Below are positions 9,997 through 18,441 of a stretch of 24,297 nucleotides of DNA, piece after piece (within the stretch, counting starts at the first letter, position 1; each line of letters starts with the position of its first letter). The translations under genes and the position numbers were made by a program. This stretch comes from CAZIXN01 sp039180415 (GTDB lineage: Bacteria > Planctomycetota > Phycisphaerae > Phycisphaerales > Phycisphaeraceae), in contig JBCDDH010000054.1 in NCBI GenBank assembly GCA_039180415.1, forward strand, positions 1-24,297, written 5' to 3'. Below the pieces are notes generated by a model. That model was not told where the DNA came from. It saw only the letters and a list, made by a program, of their open reading frames with translations, and did not search any database.

Positions 9997-11283
9997 TCAG
10001 GCGGTGCGGCGACGCAGGCCGGCGAGCGCGAGGCCGCCGAGCAGGGCCAGCGTCGCGGGTTCGGGCACCGCGGCGCCTTCGAAGCTCGGGGCGGCCGTGC
10101 TGCCCCAGTTGTTCAGCACGCGGTTGAGTTCTTCCTGGTCCACGTTGGGCGTGGAGAACGGGTCGCCGTTGGGGTCGAACGGCGCGGCGGCGCCCCAGTT
10201 GTTCAGGACGAGGTTGAGGTCGCCCTGCTCCACCTGACCCGAGTCGTCGTAGTCGCCGACGATGCCGTCGATCACGGTGATTTCCTCACCGCTGAGCACG
10301 AGGTTGTCGACGACGAAGGGCTCGGGGTCCGAATTGAAGTCGCCGATGAGTTCGAGCGTCAAGAGGTCGCCCGTGCCGTCGATCGCCGCTTCCACGGTGT
10401 TGAACTCGTTGTCGAGTTGGGTGCCCACCACCTGGCCGTCGACGACTTCCGCGTTGATCCAGATCGGATCGAAGAAGTCGAAGAACTCGGGCGTGGTGAA
10501 CGTGCCGAAGTTGTTGGTTTCGACGTAGATGCGGTAGCCCGTGAGGTCGTCGAAGCCGTCCTGGTCCGCGTCGCTATCGGCAAACGCGAAGCCGTCGGGG
10601 ACGGTCGGCGACAGGGTCAGGAACTCCCACTCGGCCAGGTCGAAGAAGCCGTTGCCGTAGTTCACGCGCGGGCTGCCGCTGGGGTCGTCGGCCTCGAGGA
10701 AGATGCCGTAGTTGCGGTCGAAGCCGTCGGGCGTCGCGGGGTTGACTTCGTCGAAGACGCTGCTTTGGTAGAGCGTTTGGGTCGGGCCGCCGTCGATCGA
10801 AGCGGTCAGGGTGAAGGTGTCGTCGAACTCGAAGTTGCCCAGGGCGGCGAAGTCCAGCGAAGTCGAGAGGTTGCCGTAGCCGGAGACGTCGAAGGTCCAA
10901 ACCACGCGGCCCACGCCGATGGGGTTGTTGTCGTTCTGGGTGTCCTGGAAGGCCAGGAAGTTGTCGGTCTTGTCGGTTTCGATGATGCCGAATTCGTCGG
11001 CCGCGAAGGAGCCGGCCGTGTCGTCGGCGAAGGTGAAGCCGACGTTGCGGTTGGCGATGCCGAAGACGTCGAAGCGGGCGCTGCCGCTGGTGCCGAACGC
11101 GCCGCCGGGCGAGCCGGAGCCGAACGGATCGTTGCCGGCGTTGTCGGGGGTGATGCTTCGGCTGGCGAAGTTTTCGTTGACGCCGGGGTCGAAGCCGTCG
11201 CCGCCGAGGACGACCGGCTGCGCGAGGGACGGAGCGGCCAGGGCCAGCGGCGAGAGAACAGCGAGCAAACGGTAAGTGGACAT
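9997..11283 (-). CDS. Secreted PEP-CTERM protein with VLNNWG modules, unknown
   Basis: This 428-residue exported protein has an N-terminal signal peptide (STYRLLAVLSPLALAAPSLA, cleavage about residue 21). A large Asp/Phe/Gly-rich body looks like a beta-sandwich surface domain with no recognised catalytic motif. Near the C-terminus are two dockerin-like segments, GDYDDSGQVEQGDLNLVLNN and, after a spacer, DQEELNRVLNNWG. The PEP-CTERM tail (residues about 406-428) has VPEPATL, a hydrophobic helix and final RRRTA. Such tails are processed by an exosortase, not encoded in this window. A GGAGAA Shine-Dalgarno lies about 10 bases before the ATG. The gene is 81 bases downstream of the H-X9-DG prepilin gene and may share its transcript. 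A terminator follows. Confidence 0.88.
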   Translation of the reverse strand: MSTYRLLAVLSPLALAAPSLAQPVVLGGDGFDPGVNENFASRSITPDNAGNDPFGSGSPGGAFGTSGSARFDVFGIANRNVGFTFADDTAGSFAADEFGIIETDKTDNFLAFQDTQNDNNPIGVGRVVWTFDVSGYGNLSTSLDFAALGNFEFDDTFTLTASIDGGPTQTLYQSSVFDEVNPATPDGFDRNYGIFLEADDPSGSPRVNYGNGFFDLAEWEFLTLSPTVPDGFAFADSDADQDGFDDLTGYRIYVETNNFGTFTTPEFFDFFDPIWINAEVVDGQVVGTQLDNEFNTVEAAIDGTGDLLTLELIGDFNSDPEPFVVDNLVLSGEEITVIDGIVGDYDDSGQVEQGDLNLVLNNWGAAAPFDPNGDPFSTPNVDQEELNRVLNNWGSTAAPSFEGAAVPEPATLALLGGLALAGLRRRTA

Positions 11284-11364
11284 ATCTTTACTTCTCCGAG
11301 GTTGGGATCGTGGTTTTGGGAAAAAGCGGCCGTGCGTGGTGAGCAGGGTTTCGTGGCGAATACG

Positions 11365-12264
11365 TCAGCGGGCCCACGCGCCCCAGGCGATGCGGCCTCC
11401 GTCGCTGCGGTGGATGTCGTCGCCGGCGAAGATGTCGGCGGCCGAGGTGCTCGGCGTGCCGGCGGCCAGGGCGTTGAGTGTCGCGGCGTGGCCGTCGAGG
11501 AAGACCGCGTTGGTGTTGGCACCGTGACGCTGGTCGTTGGCTGCCTGCTTGGCGGCGGTGGGGTCGGCGATGGGGTCTTCACTGAAGATGTTGGAAATCA
11601 AGACGGAGGAGACGCGTTGAAAGGGCTCGCCCATATAGAGCGTCTGGGATTGTTCATCGACCCAATCCAGACGGACGTGCGGGAAGCGCTCCTGATTGGC
11701 CGCCGGAGTCGTCCCGTTGCCCGGGAAGAAGCTGGGGTTGCCGGAGAAGCCGGCTTCGGCGTTGAGGATGCCGTTGGCGGCGTAGTGGAACAGGTTGCCG
11801 TTGGCGGTGGTCTCGGTGCCGAAGCGGCCGAGCTGCGTGGGGCAGAACCAGATGTTGGTGCCTTCGGTGACTTCTTCGGACTCTTCGGGGTTGAGGCCGC
11901 CGACGAAGGCGTCTCCGTAGGCGAGCTGGCCGATCAGCGGGGGCAAGGCGTTGTACCAGGTGCCGGGGTTGGTGTCGCCGGGAGGGCCGTCGCCGGGCGT
12001 CGGGTCTTCGTCGGGGTTCCAGTCCTCGGGCAGGTAATCGTCGTTTTCCGTCGCGTAGACGGCGGTGGCGATGCCCCATTGCCGGAGGTTGGACAGGCAA
12101 GCGGCGCTGCGGGCGGTTTCCCGCGCGGCCCCCAGCGCGGGCAGGAGGATGCCGATCAGCAAAGCGATAATCGAGATCACCACCAAAAGCTCGATCAGCG
12201 TGAACCCGGAGGGGCGCAGGGCAGGATGAAGCGAACGGCGGGGTCCGGGAAGCACGGTGGGCAT
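11365..12264 (-). CDS. Prepilin-type protein with H-X9-DG motif
   Basis: The 299-residue protein starts with a type IV prepilin/pseudopilin leader: a basic 20-residue leader ending in Gly20, then FTLIELLVVISIIALLIGIL with Phe21 (+1) and Glu25 (+5), the signature for prepilin peptidase cleavage and N-methylation. The body contains LSNLRQWGIATAVYATENDD. Near the C-terminus RHGANTNAVFLDGHAATL has exactly nine residues between His247 and Asp257-Gly258, the H-X9-DG motif of the large planctomycete/verrucomicrobial prepilin-like families related to DUF1559. These are thought to be assembled or exported by a type II secretion-like apparatus, but their roles are largely unknown. The start ATG at 12264 is the one before the leader; an upstream in-frame ATG (12477) adds a segment unlike any leader. 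Confidence 0.88.
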   Translation of the reverse strand: MPTVLPGPRRSLHPALRPSGFTLIELLVVISIIALLIGILLPALGAARETARSAACLSNLRQWGIATAVYATENDDYLPEDWNPDEDPTPGDGPPGDTNPGTWYNALPPLIGQLAYGDAFVGGLNPEESEEVTEGTNIWFCPTQLGRFGTETTANGNLFHYAANGILNAEAGFSGNPSFFPGNGTTPAANQERFPHVRLDWVDEQSQTLYMGEPFQRVSSVLISNIFSEDPIADPTAAKQAANDQRHGANTNAVFLDGHAATLNALAAGTPSTSAADIFAGDDIHRSDGGRIAWGAWAR

Positions 12265-12591
12265 CGAGTGGGTTTCCGGGGGAGGGCGGCCCGTATTGGT
12301 TGGCCGACCTAGTGATTTGGGATTCGGGGCAGGCGGGAAAGGGGAGCTGTTTTTTGGGGCCACCAGGCACCGCAAACCGGCGGTCTCATGGGCGGCATTT
12401 TGTGTGCATTTTTTGATCGTCGGCGGCTGGACCAGCGCGTATGGCGCGTCGTAGCCGCCGTGCACCCCCGAATTCATCCAATTTAGGCATTTATGGAATT
12501 TTGTCTACACGCGCGCACAAGAATTTCACCGCACGCTCACAATGTGTTTGGTGTCTCGCGTTTGCGCGTCACGGGCGATCGGGCGATCGGG
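12265..12591 (-). promoter_or_regulatory. Gene-free leader and control region of the H-X9-DG prepilin
   Basis: No coding region is convincing in these 327 bases, which are locally AT-richer than the genes. On the minus strand there is a promoter candidate: TAGACA (12502-12507), 16 bases, TAAATT (12480-12485), matching consensus at five and four positions. It would give a leader of about 200 bases. Inside that leader an inverted repeat CGGCGGCT/AGCCGCCG (12421-12428 with 12453-12460) could form a hairpin. Confidence 0.4.
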
Positions 12592-13365
12592 TCAGTCGTT
12601 TGCCGGCTCGCGCCACACCCGTAGGGTGCCGGATAGACCCGTCGGCGTGACGCTCAGCGAAGTGACCGCCGCACGTCGCGCCTCGTCCACCTTGAGGGCG
12701 GGGATCGGCACCGCCCGGTCCTGCTCCAACGCGTCGAGGAATTCGGCCACGCTCGCCCGCTGCGCCGCGTCGCCGAGCTGGTCGCGGATCAGCCCCGCCA
12801 GCTGCGCTCGGGGCAGCGGCACGTTCCCGGCCCGCACGCCCGCTACGCGGACCGCCCACTGCGTCTCCGCGGAGCCTTCCGGGGACGGCGGCGCGACTTC
12901 GAGCAGCTCGAACGACACGCTGACGATCTGTCGGAGCTGCGGCAGGTCCACGTCCGCGGCGAGCACGAGCCGCCCGTCGCGTTCCGCCACGAGCACCGCG
13001 CCGACGCCCTGGGGCCACGCGATGCCCTGGTTTTTCAGGTACGGCTCGAGGCGGAGGTTCAACCAGGCGTTGAGCTCTTCGAACGTCGCGTCGAGCGTCC
13101 GGCTCCCGTCGGTGCCCGGCTCGATGCGGCGGGAGTATTGGCTGGGCAGCCGCATCTCGATCTGTCGGGCGAGCTCGAGGCGTTGCGGTTCGGGGATGGC
13201 GCGTAGCTTGGCGTCGGCGTCGGCGAACACGGCGGGTACGGCCGTCCACTGCCGGTACAGCGCGTATCCGCCGATGGTCAGCCCCAGCAGCACGAGCAGC
13301 ACGGGCGTCACCCAGCGTGGGCGCGGCCGGCCGGTGTGTGGCGAGGTGGGGGCGGGGGCGGTCAT
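12592..13365 (-). CDS. Membrane-anchored protein of unknown function
   Basis: The 257-residue protein has a short Pro-rich cytoplasmic start, one transmembrane helix (about residues 19-37, VTPVLLVLLGLTIGGYALY) and a soluble, probably periplasmic domain. I recognise no family; the domain alternates helical (LELARQIEMRL, ELNAWLNLRLEPYL) and strand-like stretches (GAVLVAERDGRLVLAADVDL) and shows no catalytic motif. It is the last gene of a three-gene operon: its ATG overlaps the TGA of the GrpB-family gene by four bases (ATGA, 13362-13365), typical of translational coupling. That overlap fixes the start choice. Confidence 0.75.
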   Translation of the reverse strand: MTAPAPTSPHTGRPRPRWVTPVLLVLLGLTIGGYALYRQWTAVPAVFADADAKLRAIPEPQRLELARQIEMRLPSQYSRRIEPGTDGSRTLDATFEELNAWLNLRLEPYLKNQGIAWPQGVGAVLVAERDGRLVLAADVDLPQLRQIVSVSFELLEVAPPSPEGSAETQWAVRVAGVRAGNVPLPRAQLAGLIRDQLGDAAQRASVAEFLDALEQDRAVPIPALKVDEARRAAVTSLSVTPTGLSGTLRVWREPAND

Positions 13366-13925
13366 GAGTCGCACGACGATAGCCCGTCGGCGGGGCCGGG
13401 ACGCGTCTTGGTCCACCACGCCAAGGCGTCGCGTTCGACCCGTTGGATGAACGGGTCCTTGCCGTCGATGTACGCCTCCATATCGTCGGGGTGTTCGGCG
13501 GCCAGATTCGCCTTGAGCTCGGAGTACGCCTGCGCCGGCTGCGTGTGAGCTCGCAGGAAGTCGCGGAACGCGAGGTGGCGGGCGACGTCGGGGTGGCCGG
13601 CGGCGTAGGCGTGGACGTGGTGCGTGCGGACCCCGCGGTCGTCGTCTTGGCGGAAGTAGCGTCGGCCGGGCAAGCCGTACTCGCCCATCGCCTCGTAGCC
13701 CAACGCGACCACGGCGTCGCGCCGCGCATCGACGTGTTCGATCGCGTCGGCTTCGACGAGCAGGTCCAGGATGGGCTTGGCGACGATGCCGGGGATCGCG
13801 GTGCTGCCCACGTGGTGCACCGCGACGCAGCAAGGCCCGAGCGCTCCGCGGAGCCGCGCGGCTTCGGCGGCGAACCCGTCGGCCCATTCCGCGCGGTGCG
13901 GCATGACGCGGACTTGCATGGGCAT
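13362..13925 (-). CDS. GrpB family protein (UPF0157)
   Basis: A 187-residue protein of the GrpB/UPF0157 family, which has a nucleotidyltransferase-like fold. The family signature is clear: VHHVGSTAIPGIVAKPILDL (about residues 36-55), then GRRYFRQDD and THHVHAYAAGHPDVARHLAF. No biochemical role is firmly established; links to CoA metabolism have been suggested only by fusions. The ATG at 13925 (MPMQVRV) is preferred over the longer open frame because the conserved family sequence starts here; the ATG two codons on is an alternative. It is the middle gene of the operon, 31 bases after the upstream gene and overlapping the next by four bases. Confidence 0.9.
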   Translation of the reverse strand: MPMQVRVMPHRAEWADGFAAEAARLRGALGPCCVAVHHVGSTAIPGIVAKPILDLLVEADAIEHVDARRDAVVALGYEAMGEYGLPGRRYFRQDDDRGVRTHHVHAYAAGHPDVARHLAFRDFLRAHTQPAQAYSELKANLAAEHPDDMEAYIDGKDPFIQRVERDALAWWTKTRPGPADGLSSCDS

Positions 13926-13956
13926 GGCGGCGTCTCCGATCGGGGCTGGGGAAGAG

Positions 13957-14628
13957 CTAGGCCGGCTGCTTGACCAGCGCGTTCGCGGCGTCGAACAGAG
14001 CTTGGTGCAGCAGCTCGTGGTCGCCACAAGCGGTGATGAACGCTTCGAGTTGTGCGACGCGCTGCGGTGAGCCGAGCGGGGCGGTGGCCAGCGCGAGCGC
14101 GGCGTCGCCGAGCGCTTCGTTGGCGGTCACGAACCAATGGCGGGGTGTGACGCCCGTGCCGTTGGTTTCGTCGGGATGGAGCGGGGCGTTGCGGAGCGCG
14201 GCGAGCGGCGCTTCGATCTCGACCGAGACCTCCGGGCCTTCGAAGCTGCGCAGCATCCACCGCGGGGCGTCGGCGGCGTTGTCGGCGAAAAGTACTTCGA
14301 CGTGCCGGCCGTCGCGTCGCGCCGCGTCGAGCACGGCCATGGCCCGTTCTTCGTGGTCCGGGTGCGTGAGCACGACGCAGCCCGCTTCGACCGGTTCGTA
14401 CCCCTCGGCCGAGCCGAGCTGCACCGCCGCGTCGGCGGCGATCATGCGCCGCTGCCGCCGTGCTTCCTGCAGGGGCATGACGACGCGGGCGTACTGCCGC
14501 CAGTCTCGGGCTTCCCGCGCGGCCACGAGCGCTTCGAGGCACACCGCCTCGCAGCCGAGGTAGTCCATCGCGACCAGCTTCGCGCTGGCGTCCTCCATCG
14601 TCGCGGTCGGGTCGCTCGGCTCGGGCAT
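13957..14628 (-). CDS. Conserved-looking soluble protein, unknown
   Basis: A 223-residue soluble protein with no signal peptide or membrane helix. The N-terminal third is strongly helical and TPR-like (YLGCEAVCLEALVAAREARD, RVVMPLQEARRQRRMIAAD). The middle is strand-rich (GCVVLTHPDHEERAMAVLDA, HVEVLFADN). The C-terminus is again helical (LEAFITACGDHELLHQALFD). I do not recognise a named family. It is the first gene of the operon with the GrpB-family and membrane-anchored genes. The ATG at 14628 is the first in-frame ATG; another in-frame ATG ten codons later is possible. Function is open. Confidence 0.75.
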   Translation of the reverse strand: MPEPSDPTATMEDASAKLVAMDYLGCEAVCLEALVAAREARDWRQYARVVMPLQEARRQRRMIAADAAVQLGSAEGYEPVEAGCVVLTHPDHEERAMAVLDAARRDGRHVEVLFADNAADAPRWMLRSFEGPEVSVEIEAPLAALRNAPLHPDETNGTGVTPRHWFVTANEALGDAALALATAPLGSPQRVAQLEAFITACGDHELLHQALFDAANALVKQPA

Positions 14629-14654
14629 GGCCAGAGTCTACGGAGCGGGCGGCG

Positions 14655-16586
14655 TCAGGAAAGATCGGCGGTGCGCCGCCGCCGCGCGGCCACGCCCAAC
14701 GTGATCAGCCCGATGGCCGCCGCGCCCGGTTCGGGGGCCGGCAGGCCCCGCAGGTCCGGCGCCGTCGACGCGCCCCAGTTGTTCAGCACCGCGTTGAGCT
14801 GCTCCTGACCGACGATCCCCGTAACCGGACGGCCCGTCAGCCAGCCCAGCGGCAGCGCGTCGGACCCGCTGCCCCAGTTGTTCAAAACGAGGTTCAAGTC
14901 GCCTTGTTCGACGCGGCCCGACGCGTCGAAGTCGCCCGCCGGCAGATCGATGTCCGGCCCGGCGGCGAGCACGGCCGCGCGGTCCTCGGCTTCAAAATAG
15001 TTCGCGAACCGCAGGAAGTCGCGCAGCGTCACCTGCCCGTCGCGGTCGGTGTCCGCGCGGTCCAGCGGGTCCAAGCCGGTCTGCGTGGCGAACGCGTCGG
15101 GGTCGTCCATCGCGAGCAGGAACGTCGACACGTCGTCGAGCGACGTTTCGTCGTCGCCGTTCGTGTCGCCCAACAGCCACGCCGCGTTCGCGCCGCCCGG
15201 GCCGACCTCGGCGACCAGTTCCGCGAAGGGCGTGGCGACCCGGACGGTCTGCTGCACGGCTTGCCCGTCGTGCTCGATCGTCAGGTCGTACGTGCCGCGG
15301 GTGAGCGTCGCGGCCTGAGTCCCGGAAGTGTCGGTCTGTGCCCCCTGCACGTCGGTCCACCACTCCCCGAGCACGAGATCGAAGTAAGGCTGGCCCTCGG
15401 GCTTGAGGTTGCCCTGGGCGTCGAACAGCGGCGAGTTCCCGACCCAGTGCGTGTCGTCGCGGTGGCCCCAGAGGGTGAAGCCCTCGACGTTGGGGTTCTC
15501 GAAAGCCGCCCGCAGCACGTTCTCGAAGCTCTGGGCTTCGGCCGCGGACGAGCTGAACGCGCCGCCGTTGAAGTTGTCGAACTCGGTGATCTCCACGGGC
15601 AGGCCGGTCTGGGCGAGGATGTCGATCTTCCGATTCAGGTCGCCGAGGCTCCGCACCCCGTTGAACATGTGGGCCTGCACGCCGATGGCGTCGATCGGTG
15701 CGCCGCGGTCCAACAGCGTCTGCACCAGGTCGCGAACCTCGTAGGCCATGTCGTCGCTAAACGGCGCGAGCACCGCGGTCTCGTTGAACACCAACCGGGC
15801 GTCGGGCCGCGCGGCCCGCATCTGCACGTACCAATCGGCGTAGGCGTCGAACTTGTCGGCGTATAGCCCGGCTTCGACCAGCCGGGGGGTGAAGATGTCC
15901 ACGCGCTCGCCGTCGATGCCCGGCGCGACCTCCGTGTCGAAGTCGATCGTTTCGTTGGTGGCGTCGAAGTCGTCGATGAGCCCGCCGTGCGGGTTACCGT
16001 CGGGGGAGGTCAGCGCGAGGAAGTCGGCGATGCGTCCATCGATGCGGTTCTTCAGATGCGTGGCCGAAGGGTTGTAGTCCGAATTGAACACCGGGTCGGG
16101 CCCGAGCCAGGGCTTGTAGGTGTACTGCGGGAGCGTGTCTTCGGGGTTGAGCCAGCCCTTGTTCTGTGGCCAGATGACCGTGTGGCCGCGGACGTGTTTG
16201 CCGCTTTGGTTCGCGAGCGCCGCGGCGGCGGTGAGGTTGTTGCGGGCGTTGTTCTCGTTGGACTCGGTGATCCGCCAGTAGGCGCCGGTCGTGAAGGTGA
16301 ACGAGTTGAACAAGCCGTGCAGCTGGTCGCGCTCGGCGTCGTTGTTGAGATAGTCGCGGGAATCGATCTGCGTGCCGAAGCGGAAATCGTGTTCCCGCAT
16401 CGCTAGGTCGAAATTCACCCCGGCGACGGCTTGGCCCGCGGCGTCCTGAACGGCTACGGACAGCGAGGTCTGGCGGTGCGAGAGGTCTTGGCCCGCGGCC
16501 GGCCCCCCCGCGATCGCGGCGAGTCCAAGAAAACCATTTAGCGAGGATCGCGCCCGCAACCATTTCTTAAATAATAGGTTAGGCAT
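14655..16586 (-). CDS. Secreted GH10 endo-1,4-beta-xylanase with PEP-CTERM tail
   Basis: A 643-residue exported xylan-degrading enzyme of glycoside hydrolase family 10. The signal peptide spans about residues 1-33 (KKWLRARS, then LNGFLGLAAIAGGPAAG). A small N-terminal beta domain leads into the barrel: HDFRFGTQID (67-75), KHVRGHTVIWP (130-140), the acid/base Glu212 in DATNE, GVQAHM (302-307), the nucleophile Glu335 in VEITEFD, and FTLWGHRDDTHW. Pro replaces the common His after HTVIW. C-terminal to the barrel are a strand-rich segment, two dockerin-like loops (GDTNGDDETSLDDVSTFL and ADTDRDGQVTLRDFLRFANY), the paired VLNNWG module, and a PEP-CTERM tail (PAPEPGAAAIGLITLGVAA then RRRR). It is probably anchored or sorted at the cell surface by an exosortase encoded elsewhere. 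Confidence 0.93.
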   Translation of the reverse strand: MPNLLFKKWLRARSSLNGFLGLAAIAGGPAAGQDLSHRQTSLSVAVQDAAGQAVAGVNFDLAMREHDFRFGTQIDSRDYLNNDAERDQLHGLFNSFTFTTGAYWRITESNENNARNNLTAAAALANQSGKHVRGHTVIWPQNKGWLNPEDTLPQYTYKPWLGPDPVFNSDYNPSATHLKNRIDGRIADFLALTSPDGNPHGGLIDDFDATNETIDFDTEVAPGIDGERVDIFTPRLVEAGLYADKFDAYADWYVQMRAARPDARLVFNETAVLAPFSDDMAYEVRDLVQTLLDRGAPIDAIGVQAHMFNGVRSLGDLNRKIDILAQTGLPVEITEFDNFNGGAFSSSAAEAQSFENVLRAAFENPNVEGFTLWGHRDDTHWVGNSPLFDAQGNLKPEGQPYFDLVLGEWWTDVQGAQTDTSGTQAATLTRGTYDLTIEHDGQAVQQTVRVATPFAELVAEVGPGGANAAWLLGDTNGDDETSLDDVSTFLLAMDDPDAFATQTGLDPLDRADTDRDGQVTLRDFLRFANYFEAEDRAAVLAAGPDIDLPAGDFDASGRVEQGDLNLVLNNWGSGSDALPLGWLTGRPVTGIVGQEQLNAVLNNWGASTAPDLRGLPAPEPGAAAIGLITLGVAARRRRTADLS

Positions 16587-16646
16587 AGCGGGCCAAAAAT
16601 TGAAAGCGTCGTGGGGGAGGCGATGAGCGGAGTATGGGCCGGATGT

Positions 16647-16687
16647 TTATCGATAACCAATATACCCCGTACCGGCTCGATGACCAA
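16647..16687 (-). promoter_or_regulatory. Candidate xylanase promoter with TTATCGATAA operator
   Basis: On the minus strand a -10-like TATATT (16659-16664) lies 17 bases after a weak -35-like TTGGTC (16682-16687). Two bases downstream is the perfect 10-bp palindrome TTATCGATAA (16647-16656), which would cover the transcription start, a classical repressor position. The predicted leader is about 65 bases long. Confidence 0.45.
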
Positions 16688-16752
16688 GCCAAAGCAACGG
16701 TTCCGGCGGCGTTCCTGCCTAGCCCGCAAGGGACATCGGGACCGCGGATTGC

Positions 16753-18126
16753 TCAGCCCGGCAACGCGACAAACGCCGCGTAGATCGCCCGGACGGCCGT
16801 TTCGAAGTCGCTCGCGTCGACGCCGACGATGATGTTCAATTCGCTGGAGCCCTGGTCGATCATGCGGATGTTGACCCCCGCCGAGCCGAGCGCGCCGAAC
16901 AGCCGCGCGGCCATGCCCGGCTGGGTCTTCATGTTCCGGCCGACCGTGGCGATCAGGGCCAGGTCCGCGTCCACTTCGATCGTGTCCGGCTCGACCTCCC
17001 GCTTGAGCGACGCGACCACGTCGTCCAGCTTGCCTTGCAGCTGCGCGTCCTCGACCACGATGGACAGCGTGTCGATCCCCGAGGGCATGTGCTCGAAGCT
17101 CACGCCCGCCCGCCGCAGCACGCCCAGCACCTTTTCGCCGTAGCCGACCTCGTTGTTCATCAGCGCCTTTTCGAGCGCGATGACGGTGAAGTCCTTCCGC
17201 CCCGCGATGCCGGTGATCGCCTCGCCCGGCCTGGCTGCTTCAGCGGCCAGGCCCGAGCCCGACACGATCATCGTCCCGGGGTGCTCCGGCTCGTTCGTGT
17301 TGCGGATGTTCACCGGGATGCCCGCCTCGCGCACGGGGAACACCGCCTCGGGGTGCAGGACCGTTGCGCCCATGTATGAAAGCTCCCGCAGCTCGCGGTA
17401 CGTCAGCGTCTCGATCGTCGCGGGACGCTCGACGATCCGCGGGTCGGTCATGAGCAGGCCCGACACGTCGGTCCAATTCTCATACACCGCCGCGCCCAAC
17501 GCGCGGGCCACGATCGCCCCGGTGACGTCCGATCCGCCCCGCGAGAACGTGCGGACCGCGCCGCCCGCCTCCGCGCCGTAAAACCCCGGGATCACCGCTC
17601 GCCCCCCGGCCCGCTCCACCGCCGCGGCGATCGCCGGGTACGTCGCTTCGTCCTCCAGCCGCCCGCCCGCGCCGAACCGCACCACCTCCGCCGCGTCGAT
17701 GAACGGCCAATCCAACAGCGCGGCGAACACCCGGCCGTTCAGATACTCGCCCCGGCTGGCCGCGAACGCCGCGTCCCGGCCCGCCGCCGCCTCCGCCGCG
17801 ATCCCCGCCGCCGCGGCGTCCAACGCCTCGGTCAGCCAAGCGGGAGCTTCACCAAGGCCCAGCCCCGACGCGATCTCCAAGAAACGCTCCCGCACCGGCG
17901 CGAACACGCCGTCGATCGCGTCGCCTAACGCCGCGGTGGAGTGACACTGGTACAGCCGGTCCGTGATCTTCGCGTCGTTCGGCGTGCGTTTGCCCGGGGC
18001 CGACGGCACGACCACCGCGCGGCGCGGGTCGCTCCGCACGATCGCCGCCGCTTTGGCGATCTGGTCCGCGGCCGCCAGCGACGTCCCGCCGAACTTGCAC
18101 ACCGTAAGGCCGTCTTGCGCGTTCAT
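16753..18126 (-). CDS. lysC: Aspartate kinase (lysine-sensitive type, two ACT domains)
   Basis: This enzyme phosphorylates L-aspartate to 4-phospho-L-aspartate, the first step toward lysine, threonine, methionine and diaminopimelate. The 457-residue product has the N-terminal VCKFGGTSLA signature, the catalytic-domain block FSRGGSDVTGAIVARAL, and YENWTDVSGLLMTDPRIV. A tandem ACT regulatory region starts about GRKDFTVIALEKALMNNEVG and ends NIRMIDQGSSELNIIVGVD. The EHMPSGIDT segment resembles single-domain aspartokinase III-type enzymes. The ATG at 18126 (MNAQDGL) sits just before the conserved start; the 17-codon upstream extension (MATRRKAKR...) is basic and unlike the family. No homoserine dehydrogenase fusion. 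A divergent tRNA gene starts 93 bases upstream. Confidence 0.96.
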   Translation of the reverse strand: MNAQDGLTVCKFGGTSLAAADQIAKAAAIVRSDPRRAVVVPSAPGKRTPNDAKITDRLYQCHSTAALGDAIDGVFAPVRERFLEIASGLGLGEAPAWLTEALDAAAAGIAAEAAAGRDAAFAASRGEYLNGRVFAALLDWPFIDAAEVVRFGAGGRLEDEATYPAIAAAVERAGGRAVIPGFYGAEAGGAVRTFSRGGSDVTGAIVARALGAAVYENWTDVSGLLMTDPRIVERPATIETLTYRELRELSYMGATVLHPEAVFPVREAGIPVNIRNTNEPEHPGTMIVSGSGLAAEAARPGEAITGIAGRKDFTVIALEKALMNNEVGYGEKVLGVLRRAGVSFEHMPSGIDTLSIVVEDAQLQGKLDDVVASLKREVEPDTIEVDADLALIATVGRNMKTQPGMAARLFGALGSAGVNIRMIDQGSSELNIIVGVDASDFETAVRAIYAAFVALPG

Positions 18127-18218
18127 CCGGCCAGCGTATCGCGGGCCCACCCGCTTCGCCTTCCGCCGCGTTGCCACCGCCGGTCGCCGGCTCTACACTC
18201 CCCGATTCTCCCCACCAC

Positions 18219-18304
18219 GCCCGGGTGGCGGAACTGGCAGACGCGCCGCGTTGAGGTCGCGGTGGAGGTAAAACTCCTTGGAGGTTCGAATCCTCTCCCG
18301 GGCA
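18219..18304 (+). tRNA. tRNA-Leu (anticodon GAG)
   Basis: An 86-base class II tRNA. The acceptor stem GCCCGGG (18219-18225) pairs with CCCGGGC (18297-18303), with discriminator A at 18304. The anticodon stem CCGCG/CGCGG (18246-18250, 18258-18262) holds loop TTGAGGT with anticodon GAG at 18253-18255, reading CUC. A long variable arm (GGAG...CTCC) follows, then the T-arm GGAGG-TTCGAAT-CCTCT. The 3' CCA is not encoded. Confidence 0.97.
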
Positions 18305-18441
18305 TTGCACGGAATCCGCATGCGGTGCTGAGCGTTTCGCGGGGGGATTCTGAGTCGCAATGAGTCTTCCTGCGTGCAGGAGACGCGCGTTTGGTCCGCC
18401 GCTCGATGTTGGGCGGCCGAACCCTCTTGCCTGCGTTTTCG

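Noticed and set aside
9907..12312. An 801-codon plus-strand open frame opposite the PEP-CTERM and prepilin genes
   Set aside because: It crosses two real genes, the terminator and their spacer, and has the same low-complexity reverse-frame composition.
18305..18441. A terminator for the tRNA-Leu or rtcA in this spacer
   Set aside because: A 6-bp hairpin (TCCTGC/GCAGGA near 18366-18380) and the palindrome CCGCATGCGG exist, but neither is followed by a T-run on either strand.
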